A stretch of 64,000 nt of DNA from JANMGV01 sp037440405 (GTDB taxonomy: Bacteria; Planctomycetota; Planctomycetia; Pirellulales; Pirellulaceae). The stretch lies in the NCBI GenBank assembly GCA_037440405.1, contig JBBIUE010000006.1, positions 1 through 64,000 of the forward strand, written 5' to 3'. This document shows, piece after piece, positions 17,243 to 25,754 of this stretch. Positions within the stretch are counted from its first letter, which is position 1. Each line of letters opens with the position of its first letter. The notes beneath the pieces are model-generated. The model was not told the DNA's origin. It ran no database searches and saw only the letters and a list, made by a program, of their open reading frames with translations. Position numbers and translations under genes: made by a program.

Positions 17243-18151
17243 TCACCTGCCGTTCGCCTTTGGCGATTGCTGTCCGGAAGTATCTGGCACCAAAGGATTG
17301 GACAATGGCGAGCTGTATTGCTGAAGTAACCGGAGTGCCTCCTGGTATTGAGCATCGGCGGAAGGCGTTGCTGATGGAGTCGGGCCGCTTGGAGGTGCTT
17401 GGAGACTTGCGGGGCTGGCGTCATTGTTTTGACTAACTCCGCGGTTGGCGTGCGCGAGCTTCATGGCGACCTCCGAGGGCACGCCAATCGTCGTGGTTCG
17501 CATTGGCGTCGTGCTTTCCGATACGGTCAGCTTGGGTTCTGACTTCGAGGATTCCTCATAGCTAACCGTTCGCACGGAGGAATCAAACATCTCGGACGAT
17601 TCGCCGGTCGATTGCCCTGGAAGATACTGCGTGTTGGGATCGCCGCGCACCACTCCTCCGTCTTTCGTGACGAATGTCGGAATCAGCGTAATCTTCTTTG
17701 GTTCGCCAGCGGCATCATCCCACGGAATCCAGACGTTGTAGGACGCCCCTAGTTGAGTTTCTGAAAAATGCTGCGTGAATTGTTCAGCGGTAAATTTGAA
17801 CTTCTTGTCTGGCTGAAGATCACTCATGGGGTTGGATCGGCGTTTGTTTTCGTCGTATCCATAGACGACTAATTCACCATCCACCGGAACGGCTTGCCAC
17901 TTTTCGTTGTAGAAGTAGATGCGGCCTCCAAAGCCACGCGTGGGTGCTTTGCCTGGGACATAGATCACATCTTCCTTCCAGATGACTGCCAAGCTCTGAG
18001 GCGTCTGATAATCCTTCTTGCCGAACTTGAACCATGAGCTCTTCTTCGAGCTTTTGCTGGACGGCTTGGAGCTCGTGAATGTCTGGCATCCAGTGAAAAA
18101 AACCATCGAGCAGATGAACGCGGTCAATGCGCATCGAAACATATATTTCAT
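17243..18151 (-). CDS. Lipoprotein of unknown function downstream of the secretin
   Basis: A 302-residue protein with a lipoprotein signal ending in FFTGC (Cys22 from the ATG at 18151). A Ser/Lys-rich linker (SSKPSSKSSKKSSW) leads into a domain of about 130 residues with RGFGGRIYFYNEKWQAVPVDG, a beta-rich segment resembling a carboxypeptidase-regulatory or Ig-like fold. The C-terminal third is Pro/Ser-rich and probably disordered. No known family was recognised. It lies 53 bases after the secretin gene on the same strand, so a role as pilotin or accessory factor for the secretin is an inference from position only. A second possible start is the ATG at 18142, which has AGGA eight bases upstream. 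Confidence 0.75.
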   Translation of the reverse strand: MKYMFRCALTAFICSMVFFTGCQTFTSSKPSSKSSKKSSWFKFGKKDYQTPQSLAVIWKEDVIYVPGKAPTRGFGGRIYFYNEKWQAVPVDGELVVYGYDENKRRSNPMSDLQPDKKFKFTAEQFTQHFSETQLGASYNVWIPWDDAAGEPKKITLIPTFVTKDGGVVRGDPNTQYLPGQSTGESSEMFDSSVRTVSYEESSKSEPKLTVSESTTPMRTTTIGVPSEVAMKLAHANRGVSQNNDASPASLQAPPSGPTPSATPSADAQYQEALRLLQQYSSPLSNPLVPDTSGQQSPKANGR

Positions 18152-18204
18152 CCTGATTGGAAGCGTGTTTGGACGACTTCGTTCAGCACAGCAAGGAAAT
18201 GACA

Positions 18205-21200
18205 CTACCGATTCCCGATGTAATTTGCACCGCTTGGAGTGAGTTGAATCGCCTGCAACGGCGTTCCTTGATTGGGAACAGCTTGCGGATCGTAGATTCC
18301 TGCAGGAACAACTCCACTTCCGCCACCCACCCGAGTTTCATATCCCATCGGACTTACGGGTGGAGCGATTCCAACAGCGCCCGGTTCTCCAGGAACGATC
18401 AAACTGCCCTGCATGTCGGTCCCTTCGATGGAACTCGGAGCCATCCCGGGATAGCCGTATCTTGGGTCGCCGATCATCATCGTATTGGGACGGCCGTAAT
18501 CGTCAAAGGAAACGGCCGGATCGATATCTGGGTAGATGACGGGTGAGGCTGCCGGTCCCCACAGGCCATTACCTGCCTGCAAGGAAGCGTCGCCGTGAAT
18601 GTTCAGAATATCCGCCAAACACCAACTCATACGTGCCGATTCCACATCGTTGTGGATCTCCATCTCGTCAGGATTCGTAATGATGCGCGGTGTCATGACG
18701 ACGAGCAATTCGGTTCGTGTTTCCGATTCCGAATCGAACTTGAACAGATTTCCGACAACGGGAATATCGGCCAATAAGGGTATGCGACGCGATCGCGACA
18801 AGCGTTGCTTCGTGATCAAACCAGCAAACACGACGGTCTGATTGTTGTAGGCGCTCACTCTCGTTTGAGCTTGTGTGATATTGATGATCGGAGATCGAAT
18901 GACTTCGCCGTTCGGTCCAAAACCCACAGGTATGCCAGTTTCTGGAGCGCCAACGGAGGATCGTTCGATGGCCACGTTCATCAGAATCAGGCCATCTTTG
19001 TTGGTACGTGGCTGGATCCGCAAAATGAGTCCGACATCGACATCCTGGGTCGAGATCGTGGGACCGGCATTGATGTTACCTGCCGTCACATTGGAGACAC
19101 GAGGCACTCTCGCACCAATCTGCACAAAGCCTTCCGCATTATCGACGGTCATCACTTGAGGGCGAGAAAGAATCTGGAGTCGATTGGCATCCTGCAGCGT
19201 TCGGAATAAAGCACCAACCGAGTTACTGGATGCGGACAAAACGAGCCCTCCGTAACCAAGAGCTGGATTCGTTCGTCCAAGTCCGAACGTACTCAGACCT
19301 TGGGGAGCCACCACTTTGGGATTGGGATTGTTCGGAGACGTGTTGATGGGAGCGTTCCCTAGATTAAAACCAGGAGAACTCAGATTCCCTGCCGATGCCA
19401 AGCCTCGATCGAAGAGGAGCGAATCTTGCAACCCCCACTCCATTCCGAACTCAAAATTGTCATCCAGGGTAACCTCAGCCAGTAGAACCTCCACCACAAT
19501 GAGCGGGGGGCGGCGATCGAGTCGTTCAATCATGTCTCGAATTTGCTTGACGTAGCGAGGAGCTGCGCTGATGACAACGCTGTTCGTTTGTTCTTCTGGC
19601 ACGGCGATCACGTTCTGCTCAAGCTGTTCATAAGGATTCAAGTTTTGATTCAACACGGTCTGTTGAATCTGAATCTGTCTTTGCTGGTTGTAAAAGTTCG
19701 TGATGGCGGTTGCGACCGTGGCCGCTTGGTTGTTCCGCAGCCAGAAGACCTCGATGGTTTTGTTTAGCAACCCTTCTTCATCCAGCCGGAGCAAGAGAAC
19801 CTCCATGACTTCCATGACGCTTTTGGAACCAGAGGCGATGATGCTATTGGTACGCACATCGACGGCGATGCGAATCGGAACGATGCTACCATCTTGGTTC
19901 GCACCTCCGAGGTTGGTAGCCAAGTTCTGCAATCCGAATAATCCGCCACCCGCCCCGGCTCCCGTCGTCGCTTGGGCACCAAAAATCTGTTGCAGCGTCG
20001 TCGCGAGTGCCGTTGCACTTCCGTTCGCAACTTGGAATACTTTGATTTGTGCTTCCGCGCTTGGCGATTGATCGAGCTGCTCGATGAGAGCTTTGATGAG
20101 TTCCATGCTCTTGGATGGTGCGCGCACGACCAGCGCATTGATGGCTGGATTCGCAGTCACCACAACCCCCGACAAGATACCGGACTCCGTTTGCTTGCCG
20201 GACTCAATAATTCTTAGCCGACTGCTGAGAGGCGTTGAACGGTTCGTCGTCGAGGCCGCAGCTCCTTGTCCACCTGGAAATTGTCCCTGCTGTCCTTGCT
20301 GCCCCTGCTGAGCCGCTGCTTGACCGGTTAGAGCCGATTGGATGATCGGTTGCAGTTCCGAAGCGAGCGCGTTCTTGAGGGTGAAAACGCGAATCTCGTT
20401 CTCTGCCGCTGTGCTTTCGACGTCGATATCTTCGATGAGCCGAGCGACTTCCCCCATGTCCCGAGGACTGGCTTGAACGATGAGCGAGTTGGTGCGGAAG
20501 TCCGAAACGACTCGAACGCGCACGTCCAGCCCTGGCGTCTGCGTCGTTCCCTGAGTGGCTCCGACAACGGTCGAGAAAAACGTCGTGACCGTCTGTTCGG
20601 CGTCCACCGCGGATGCGAACTTCAGCTTGAAGACTCGAAGTGAGCTTAGCGGATCCAGGGGCTGATCGAGTTTCTCGATCAACTCCTTCATGGCATTGAC
20701 CGATTCCAACCGACCAATCAACAAAAGAGCATTGGGCTGACCTAATGGCGTAATACTGACCTGTCCTTGCCGGGCCGAAAGGACTTGTTCGTTTAATTGT
20801 TGCAGAATCGTCGCCAGGGCGCGGCTTTCAACGTTGGCCAGCGTAACGATTTCGATTTCCGGCTTGGTCTCAACACTTTGCTTCTTGATTTGCTCGATCA
20901 AGTCGATGACACGTTGGACGTCGCGTTTGTTCCCTTTGACGATGACGATATTGAGCTCGGGAATGAACTCGATCTGGACATCACCGAAAAGACCACTCTC
21001 GGCGTCCATTCCTAATACACCCGCGATTCCAGTGGCCTGAGGATCCTGTTGTTGATTGAGGTCTAGAATCTGGCTCTCCAGCTCCTCGGGATCTTGAATC
21101 GGGTCCTGAAGAGTTGCTCGGACCAGACGGAGCGCGCGTTCAATCTTGGATGGGTCCGCCGGAGTCATCGTTACAATGCGGGTTGGGAAGTCTGCGGAAG

Positions 21201-21894
21201 CGCGGCCGTTGTCGATGGCTGCAACGACTTGCAGCCAGCCATGAATGCTGTTGGATGTTCCCTGAAGCGAGATCTCGTCGCGTCGGCGATCGATTTGCAG
21301 GATGTCGGTCGGGCGGTCTCCCACCATCAAACGAAACTGTGCAACTTCACCATTGCCCATGGTGCTGACGGTCAACCGCGGCCCGATCATCCGCTGCAAC
21401 GCATCTTCCATCTCTCGCCAAGTGATGTTGCGCAGTTTATAGGTTCGCTGGATGGAACTATGGGTCGCGACAACTCCGTTCGGAGCACTGCGTTGAATTT
21501 CTTGCCTCAGCGTCTCCAGTGTTCTCGCTACTTCTTGATGGACTGCTGGCAACGCCAAAACCATCAGCTTCCCAGAGCCCGGCTCGGTTGTAATGCGCAC
21601 GTTTGGGTCTTTGGCGTATTGAATCTGAAGGCGAGCTGCAATGGTCCCGACCATCTCTCGAGGAAATTCGTAGACCTCCAAACGGCTTTGATTGCTCGGG
21701 CTTTGATTGGTGGCGCTCTGCGCTGGGCTGAAGACAGGTTGCGGCGAGTTCTGAGGGCTGGCAGTTCGATTGATCGCCGATGGATTGGTATTCCATTCAG
21801 GGGGCCGATTCTGTTGCCCAAAGGCCCCGGATGGAATGGCAAGGAAAACACCGAAGCCGCAAGCTAAGGCTTTCTTGCTGACATGTCGTAACAT
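18205..21894 (-). CDS. Long secretin (GspD/PilQ type) with about eight N-domain repeats
   Basis: Outer-membrane secretin of 1229 residues; E. coli GspD has about 650. AAGAGGT lies 7 bases before the ATG at 21894, and a signal peptide follows (ALACGFGVFLAIPSGAFG). Residues about 72-794 hold roughly eight ring-building repeats, each of the type 'VFxLxxxxAxxLxxxLxxxF ... TNSLIVxAxPxxMxxVxxLIExLD'. A Gln/Gly-rich linker (QQGQQGQQGQFPGGQG) lies near 530-545. The secretin core is about 795-1075, with VDNAEGFVQIGARVPRV, VSAYNNQTVVFAGLI and RRIPLLADIPVVGNLFKF. The C-terminal tail of 150 residues is Pro/Gly-rich. No other type II secretion or pilus gene is in the window; a lipoprotein gene follows. 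Confidence 0.93.
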   Translation of the reverse strand: MLRHVSKKALACGFGVFLAIPSGAFGQQNRPPEWNTNPSAINRTASPQNSPQPVFSPAQSATNQSPSNQSRLEVYEFPREMVGTIAARLQIQYAKDPNVRITTEPGSGKLMVLALPAVHQEVARTLETLRQEIQRSAPNGVVATHSSIQRTYKLRNITWREMEDALQRMIGPRLTVSTMGNGEVAQFRLMVGDRPTDILQIDRRRDEISLQGTSNSIHGWLQVVAAIDNGRASADFPTRIVTMTPADPSKIERALRLVRATLQDPIQDPEELESQILDLNQQQDPQATGIAGVLGMDAESGLFGDVQIEFIPELNIVIVKGNKRDVQRVIDLIEQIKKQSVETKPEIEIVTLANVESRALATILQQLNEQVLSARQGQVSITPLGQPNALLLIGRLESVNAMKELIEKLDQPLDPLSSLRVFKLKFASAVDAEQTVTTFFSTVVGATQGTTQTPGLDVRVRVVSDFRTNSLIVQASPRDMGEVARLIEDIDVESTAAENEIRVFTLKNALASELQPIIQSALTGQAAAQQGQQGQQGQFPGGQGAAASTTNRSTPLSSRLRIIESGKQTESGILSGVVVTANPAINALVVRAPSKSMELIKALIEQLDQSPSAEAQIKVFQVANGSATALATTLQQIFGAQATTGAGAGGGLFGLQNLATNLGGANQDGSIVPIRIAVDVRTNSIIASGSKSVMEVMEVLLLRLDEEGLLNKTIEVFWLRNNQAATVATAITNFYNQQRQIQIQQTVLNQNLNPYEQLEQNVIAVPEEQTNSVVISAAPRYVKQIRDMIERLDRRPPLIVVEVLLAEVTLDDNFEFGMEWGLQDSLLFDRGLASAGNLSSPGFNLGNAPINTSPNNPNPKVVAPQGLSTFGLGRTNPALGYGGLVLSASSNSVGALFRTLQDANRLQILSRPQVMTVDNAEGFVQIGARVPRVSNVTAGNINAGPTISTQDVDVGLILRIQPRTNKDGLILMNVAIERSSVGAPETGIPVGFGPNGEVIRSPIINITQAQTRVSAYNNQTVVFAGLITKQRLSRSRRIPLLADIPVVGNLFKFDSESETRTELLVVMTPRIITNPDEMEIHNDVESARMSWCLADILNIHGDASLQAGNGLWGPAASPVIYPDIDPAVSFDDYGRPNTMMIGDPRYGYPGMAPSSIEGTDMQGSLIVPGEPGAVGIAPPVSPMGYETRVGGGSGVVPAGIYDPQAVPNQGTPLQAIQLTPSGANYIGNR

Positions 21895-22276
21895 CGCGGG
21901 ACCTCTTCGCGTTGAAACATGGGCCATGGATTGCACCGTTCCTCATTGCTAAACCTCGGTGAAGCCAAAACGGGTCGCAACCGTTTCCGTACGATCCGCG
22001 CAATGGGCAAACTCACCGAAAGACGTACAATCGGACTGATCGTCATAATCGCTACGAATTGTGAGCCAAAACTGTGCAAAGCGACAGGATTCGCGGATTG
22101 CTGCAGGAATCCGAACGATGTTTGACACTTCCTGACAAACCAATAAAATAGGTGTTGTTGGAAGTGATGGTCCGGTTCCGGCGATGCCGCTGACGATGCG
22201 GTGGTCGACCTGCTTTCGCCGTGTCCTCCGCGTAACGCAATGTCGTTTCTTTCTCTCGGCGATCGGGTGTCTTGCA
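21895..22276. other. Divergent intergenic region, secretin/tatA
   Basis: 382 bases between the secretin gene (-) and the first TatA-like gene (+). It should contain both promoters. Reading frames that extend the tatA gene upstream here do not look like protein, and nothing else was recognised. Confidence 0.45.
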
Positions 22277-22465
22277 ATGCTTGCTTTTATGGGTATCAAT
22301 CCCTCGGAATTGATGATTGTTTTGGTTGTTCTTCTCGTCCTTTTCGGAGGTTCACAACTTCCGCGTTTGATGCGAAATCTTGGCCGCAGCGCAACGGAGT
22401 TCAAAAAAGGGTTGCGCGATGAAGGTGGTGATTTCGACACACCGGATAGCGAGCAAAAAGCTTAA
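22277..22465 (+). CDS. tatA: Sec-independent translocase TatA/E-like protein
   Basis: A 62-residue protein with the Tat pore-component layout: a short N-terminus, one membrane helix (LMIVLVVLLVLFGGSQLP), the FG hinge, and an amphipathic helix (RLMRNLGRSATEFKKGL) with an acidic tail. It would work with TatC to export folded proteins. The ATG at 22277 has GGGTG a short way upstream; the ATG at 22289 (58 residues) is an alternative and gives a more canonical MGINPSEL start. A second Tat-type gene follows 53 bases later; no tatC gene is in the window. Two Tat-type signals (6435-7340 and 15596-17113) are found in the window. Confidence 0.85.
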   Translation: MLAFMGINPSELMIVLVVLLVLFGGSQLPRLMRNLGRSATEFKKGLRDEGGDFDTPDSEQKA

Positions 22466-22518
22466 CTAAGTCTCTGCTGAGATGCCTTCGATTTTTCTAA
22501 TGAGTGGGTTGAACGGGC

Positions 22519-22779
22519 ATGGGATCGTTGGGTTACAGTGAAATGCTTGTGTTCGGAGTCGTTGCCTTGCTCCTCTTTGGATCGCGGCTTCCGGAGATGG
22601 CTCGCAAACTTGGGGGCACCTATCGCGAGCTCAAGAAGTCCGTCAACGAATTCCAGCGTGAGTTTCAAGCCATCGACCAATACGAGCCTCCTAAACGAAA
22701 ATCGGAGCCGTCGGTCGAACAACGAGTCAGTGAAACCACGGCTCCGAAGTTCACTCCGCCGCCCATGGACGACGATTAG
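22519..22779 (+). CDS. TatA/TatB-type translocase subunit
   Basis: An 86-residue protein with the same layout as its neighbour: GYSEMLVFGVVALLLFGSRLP (membrane helix and FG hinge), then an amphipathic helix (ARKLGGTYRELKKSVNEFQ) and a longer, polar, Pro-rich tail (PPKRKSEP... PPPMDDD). The glutamate at position 8 and the longer tail are features shared by TatB proteins, so the pair may act as a TatA plus TatB set, but TatA and TatB cannot be separated safely by eye. The last four bases overlap the 3' end of the convergent gene at 22776. Start ATG at 22519. Confidence 0.83.
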   Translation: MGSLGYSEMLVFGVVALLLFGSRLPEMARKLGGTYRELKKSVNEFQREFQAIDQYEPPKRKSEPSVEQRVSETTAPKFTPPPMDDD

Positions 22780-25721
22780 GGCGAGCGGCGAGTAAACGCA
22801 TTTCCAGATGATGTGTCGGGAAGAGTCCTCGCGGGTCGAAAGCCAAGGTAGAGATGACTAATGGTGGGGTGATTTTCTCGACGGTGAGCGGATCGGATTC
22901 CATCCGACCAATAATAGTGTGCGCCCCCGCGATGCTGGCGCATCATGTTGTCATCGGCGAAAGGTAGATTCTCCCGCCGAGTTCGTTGCGATGGTGTTTC
23001 CAAGAAGGTATTAAAACGATACATGTCCTCCACCCATTCGCAGACATTCCCTTGAATGTCGAACAAGCCAAGGGGATTGGGCTTGAGCTGGCCGACTCGA
23101 TGCAGCTCATTGCGAGAGTTGTTGAGGAACCAAGCATACTTCGGCATTAACCGATCGGATTGCCCAAAGAACCTCGACGTTGTCGTCCCAGCTCGACAGG
23201 CAAACTCCCACTCTGCTTCGGTCGGCAATCGGTAGCCGTTCCTCTCAAAGTGATTTGGTTTGATCTCCATACCCGACTCGTATAGCCCTCGGGCATTAGG
23301 CCCGTAACACCATTCCTCGGGAGGAATCTCATTCCATTCGCTGAGCCAGTTGCAGTACTCTGCGGCCTGATACCAAGTGACATATCCCTGCGGCATGTCA
23401 CTGGGCTCATCGGAACCTCTTTGGTTTTTGGCTTCCAAAAACTTGCGGAATTGTCCCGCAGTGACCTCGTGTGTTGCGATGGCGAATCGGTGTGGAATCG
23501 TACGGAAATGCGGCTCTTCGAGAATGTCATTTCTTCCATTTTCGATGTTCGGTGCCCCCATCAAGAACTCGCCTCCGGAAGTTATCGAAAAGGTCTGTCC
23601 GGAGCGATCCACATACCATCCCCGCCCCTCGGCATCTCGTTTCATTTGGTTGGTACCCTCGGAAGATCGTGCGTTCTCCAGCACGTTCTCCCAGCCAAGT
23701 ACGGATAGTAGCCACTCCGCCGATGATCGTTCTTCTGGGTCGTCCGCATTCGAAAGCGTCTTCAGCAGCATTGCTTCGATCTGCGAAGTCCACGATCCGG
23801 AAGTAATCACTGGCTGATACTGTTCCAGGCTCTGAATGATCGCACTGCGAACGTCCGGACGGAGTTCCACCGCTAGTCGCTCCCAAAGCAAGCCAACTTC
23901 GATTCCTCGCTCGGCCATTCGATCGATGATGTAGGATCGCGCACTCAGGTCAGAACTGCGTTCCAGTAGCGTCCATAACGATTCGGGATGCCCCAAACGA
24001 GCCAACGCGATGGCGGCATTGGCGGCTCGCTGGGCAAATCGATCGACCTCCTCCGCCTCAGGTATACGCCGATGCCATACGGTTGCAAATGGAATCGCAT
24101 CGACATTCCTTTGAACTTCAATGAGTGGTTTGCTTTCGTCATAGATCGGCGACACCATCGCGAGTTCATACCCGGCCTGCGACATTTCCATTGCGATGCT
24201 CTTCAGCTCCTCCAAAGACTCTGTCACTCGTTCGGTCGACTCCAGTAACGGCAAAGAGCGCCAGATTGCGGATACTCGAATCCGCGGGTCGTCCCCGAAG
24301 ACAATTTTGGAAAATTCAGGATGCTTCCGAATTGGTATGAAATCAAACTCTTCCTTCGCAAGTTCCGCGATGGTCAAATCCAGTTCAATGGCTGTCGCGA
24401 GAGCATTAATTGCTCGATTCTCAAACGTTGCTCGCTCGATTTCATCTTTAGCGAGGAAAGCTAAGATGGAGCATGTACAGGCCAAGTTAAAGAAGCGAAT
24501 GGCGGTCGGATCTCCAGTTCGAATCAAAGCATCCAGTTGCTGCAGCACGAGATCGCTCGGCTTCTCCTTAGAATCGATGAGTGCCTCGAAGAATGGGACG
24601 ACATCAGGTTCCTCCAAATTTCTCCTTAGAATGGCCAAATCGTCACGAGCTTCTTGAATTAAACCAAGTTGAAGATGCGCGATCATCCTCCAAAACCGGG
24701 CTAAAAATAGGTTGTTTTGCTTCTCCAGTTTCGAGTTCAGAATCTGGAGACATTCGTCTGACTGATGGCGGAAGAGGTGTGCGATTGCATACTCGATCGA
24801 TTGATTCGCTTTCGCACCGCTCGAAGCCGGAGAATCGGAGTTACGACTAAGCTGTTCTCGACACCAAGACTCGATATCGTGCGGAGGAGCTGTCCGCGAT
24901 ATGGACAGATCAACCAAGACGCGTCCAGGAGCGCGGGCGAAATCGTACATCTTGTCCGTCGCATACCAAATAATCATCCAGGCTTTATTCGATTCAGAGA
25001 TGACACCACTAACAAAAGGAGCTCTACCTTCACGGGAGAGACCATGGACGGAAATGGAGTCTTGATAGGGCGGAGCTATGATCGCCTCAACCGCTTTGCT
25101 TAATCCAGTGCGAGGCAAGATATACCATCGGTTGGGTTTGGCACTGTCTGGATTGGGTTGCCATATCGCGTGGCAGCGATGTTGGCTGTCTTCTCCCAAT
25201 GAAATGGAAAGATCGACCATGTGGAAGCCAGCTTCGATGTTCTCAAGGTCTGTCTTTCGAAGCTGATTCTCCGAAAGCCCGAACGCAAATCGAGTTTCCA
25301 TCGCGGACTTTTTCCAGATGACCGCATACCGAGTCGTTTCTGAAGAATAGACTTGATCAAGCGGACGAACACGAACAAGTCGATATCCCGCTGAAACAAG
25401 AGCTTGTGAGAGGCGAACCACATCCGGTTCCTCAACAGCAGGACACATGGCTCCACCGCGAAACCACAACACATGATTTCGAGTAAGCTCAACATGGATT
25501 TCCGATGGTATCGCTCCGACCAGTTCCCTCTCGTCTGGCGCAACCCATCCGAAGAAGCGGTCTCTCTCGAGTACGGTCTTCAGTCGATCAATGCAGGGAG
25601 AGCCTAGTAAGCTAGCTCGCTCAAGCAACGGTTGAAACGCACGCTGATCCGCATCGCACAACAAGTCCACAACCAGCTCGTAGTCGGTTTGTACATAATC
25701 GACCAACACAGAAGTAACCAC
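22776..25721 (-). CDS. FGE-fold (SUMF1-like) protein, C-terminal half of an interrupted kinase fusion
   Basis: Open frame of 981 residues, in the same frame as the kinase gene upstream and separated from it only by the TGA at 25752-25754 and ten sense codons. The N-terminal 690 residues are HEAT-like and other repeats (LLCDADQRAFQPLLERA; two segments resembling each other at about 115-300 and 500-560). The last 280 residues form an FGE-sulfatase fold: GGEFLMGAP, RLPTEAEWEFACRAG, GNVCEWVEDMY, RGGAHYYWSDGIRSAHR, LGFRPAR. The two catalytic cysteines of true formylglycine-generating enzymes are absent near the RGG motif. If translated alone from GTG 25721 it has no signal peptide, unlike the fused form. 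See the TGA entry. Confidence 0.8.
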   Translation of the reverse strand: MVTSVLVDYVQTDYELVVDLLCDADQRAFQPLLERASLLGSPCIDRLKTVLERDRFFGWVAPDERELVGAIPSEIHVELTRNHVLWFRGGAMCPAVEEPDVVRLSQALVSAGYRLVRVRPLDQVYSSETTRYAVIWKKSAMETRFAFGLSENQLRKTDLENIEAGFHMVDLSISLGEDSQHRCHAIWQPNPDSAKPNRWYILPRTGLSKAVEAIIAPPYQDSISVHGLSREGRAPFVSGVISESNKAWMIIWYATDKMYDFARAPGRVLVDLSISRTAPPHDIESWCREQLSRNSDSPASSGAKANQSIEYAIAHLFRHQSDECLQILNSKLEKQNNLFLARFWRMIAHLQLGLIQEARDDLAILRRNLEEPDVVPFFEALIDSKEKPSDLVLQQLDALIRTGDPTAIRFFNLACTCSILAFLAKDEIERATFENRAINALATAIELDLTIAELAKEEFDFIPIRKHPEFSKIVFGDDPRIRVSAIWRSLPLLESTERVTESLEELKSIAMEMSQAGYELAMVSPIYDESKPLIEVQRNVDAIPFATVWHRRIPEAEEVDRFAQRAANAAIALARLGHPESLWTLLERSSDLSARSYIIDRMAERGIEVGLLWERLAVELRPDVRSAIIQSLEQYQPVITSGSWTSQIEAMLLKTLSNADDPEERSSAEWLLSVLGWENVLENARSSEGTNQMKRDAEGRGWYVDRSGQTFSITSGGEFLMGAPNIENGRNDILEEPHFRTIPHRFAIATHEVTAGQFRKFLEAKNQRGSDEPSDMPQGYVTWYQAAEYCNWLSEWNEIPPEEWCYGPNARGLYESGMEIKPNHFERNGYRLPTEAEWEFACRAGTTTSRFFGQSDRLMPKYAWFLNNSRNELHRVGQLKPNPLGLFDIQGNVCEWVEDMYRFNTFLETPSQRTRRENLPFADDNMMRQHRGGAHYYWSDGIRSAHRRENHPTISHLYLGFRPARTLPDTSSGNAFTRRSP

Positions 25722-25751
25722 GGTTCTTTCATAATCGCTGCGAGATTCTTC

Positions 25752-25754
25752 TCA
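25752..25754 (-). other. In-frame TGA interrupting a kinase-STAND-FGE open frame
   Basis: On the minus strand the kinase frame reads ...SRIF, TGA, then EESRSDYERTVVTSVLV and continues open to 22776. Without this codon there would be one protein of 2063 residue positions (22776-28967). In related planctomycete proteins, as I remember them, this place reads IF-R-D/E-x-x-R-S-x-x-ER-T, so the TGA stands where an Arg codon (CGA) is expected, a single C-to-T change. It may be a real nonsense mutation, a sequencing error or readthrough. Confidence 0.7.

Noticed and set aside
25722..25751. TGA as a selenocysteine codon
   Set aside because: The remembered homologue residue is Arg, not Cys, and no SECIS-like hairpin of usual size is seen just after the TGA.
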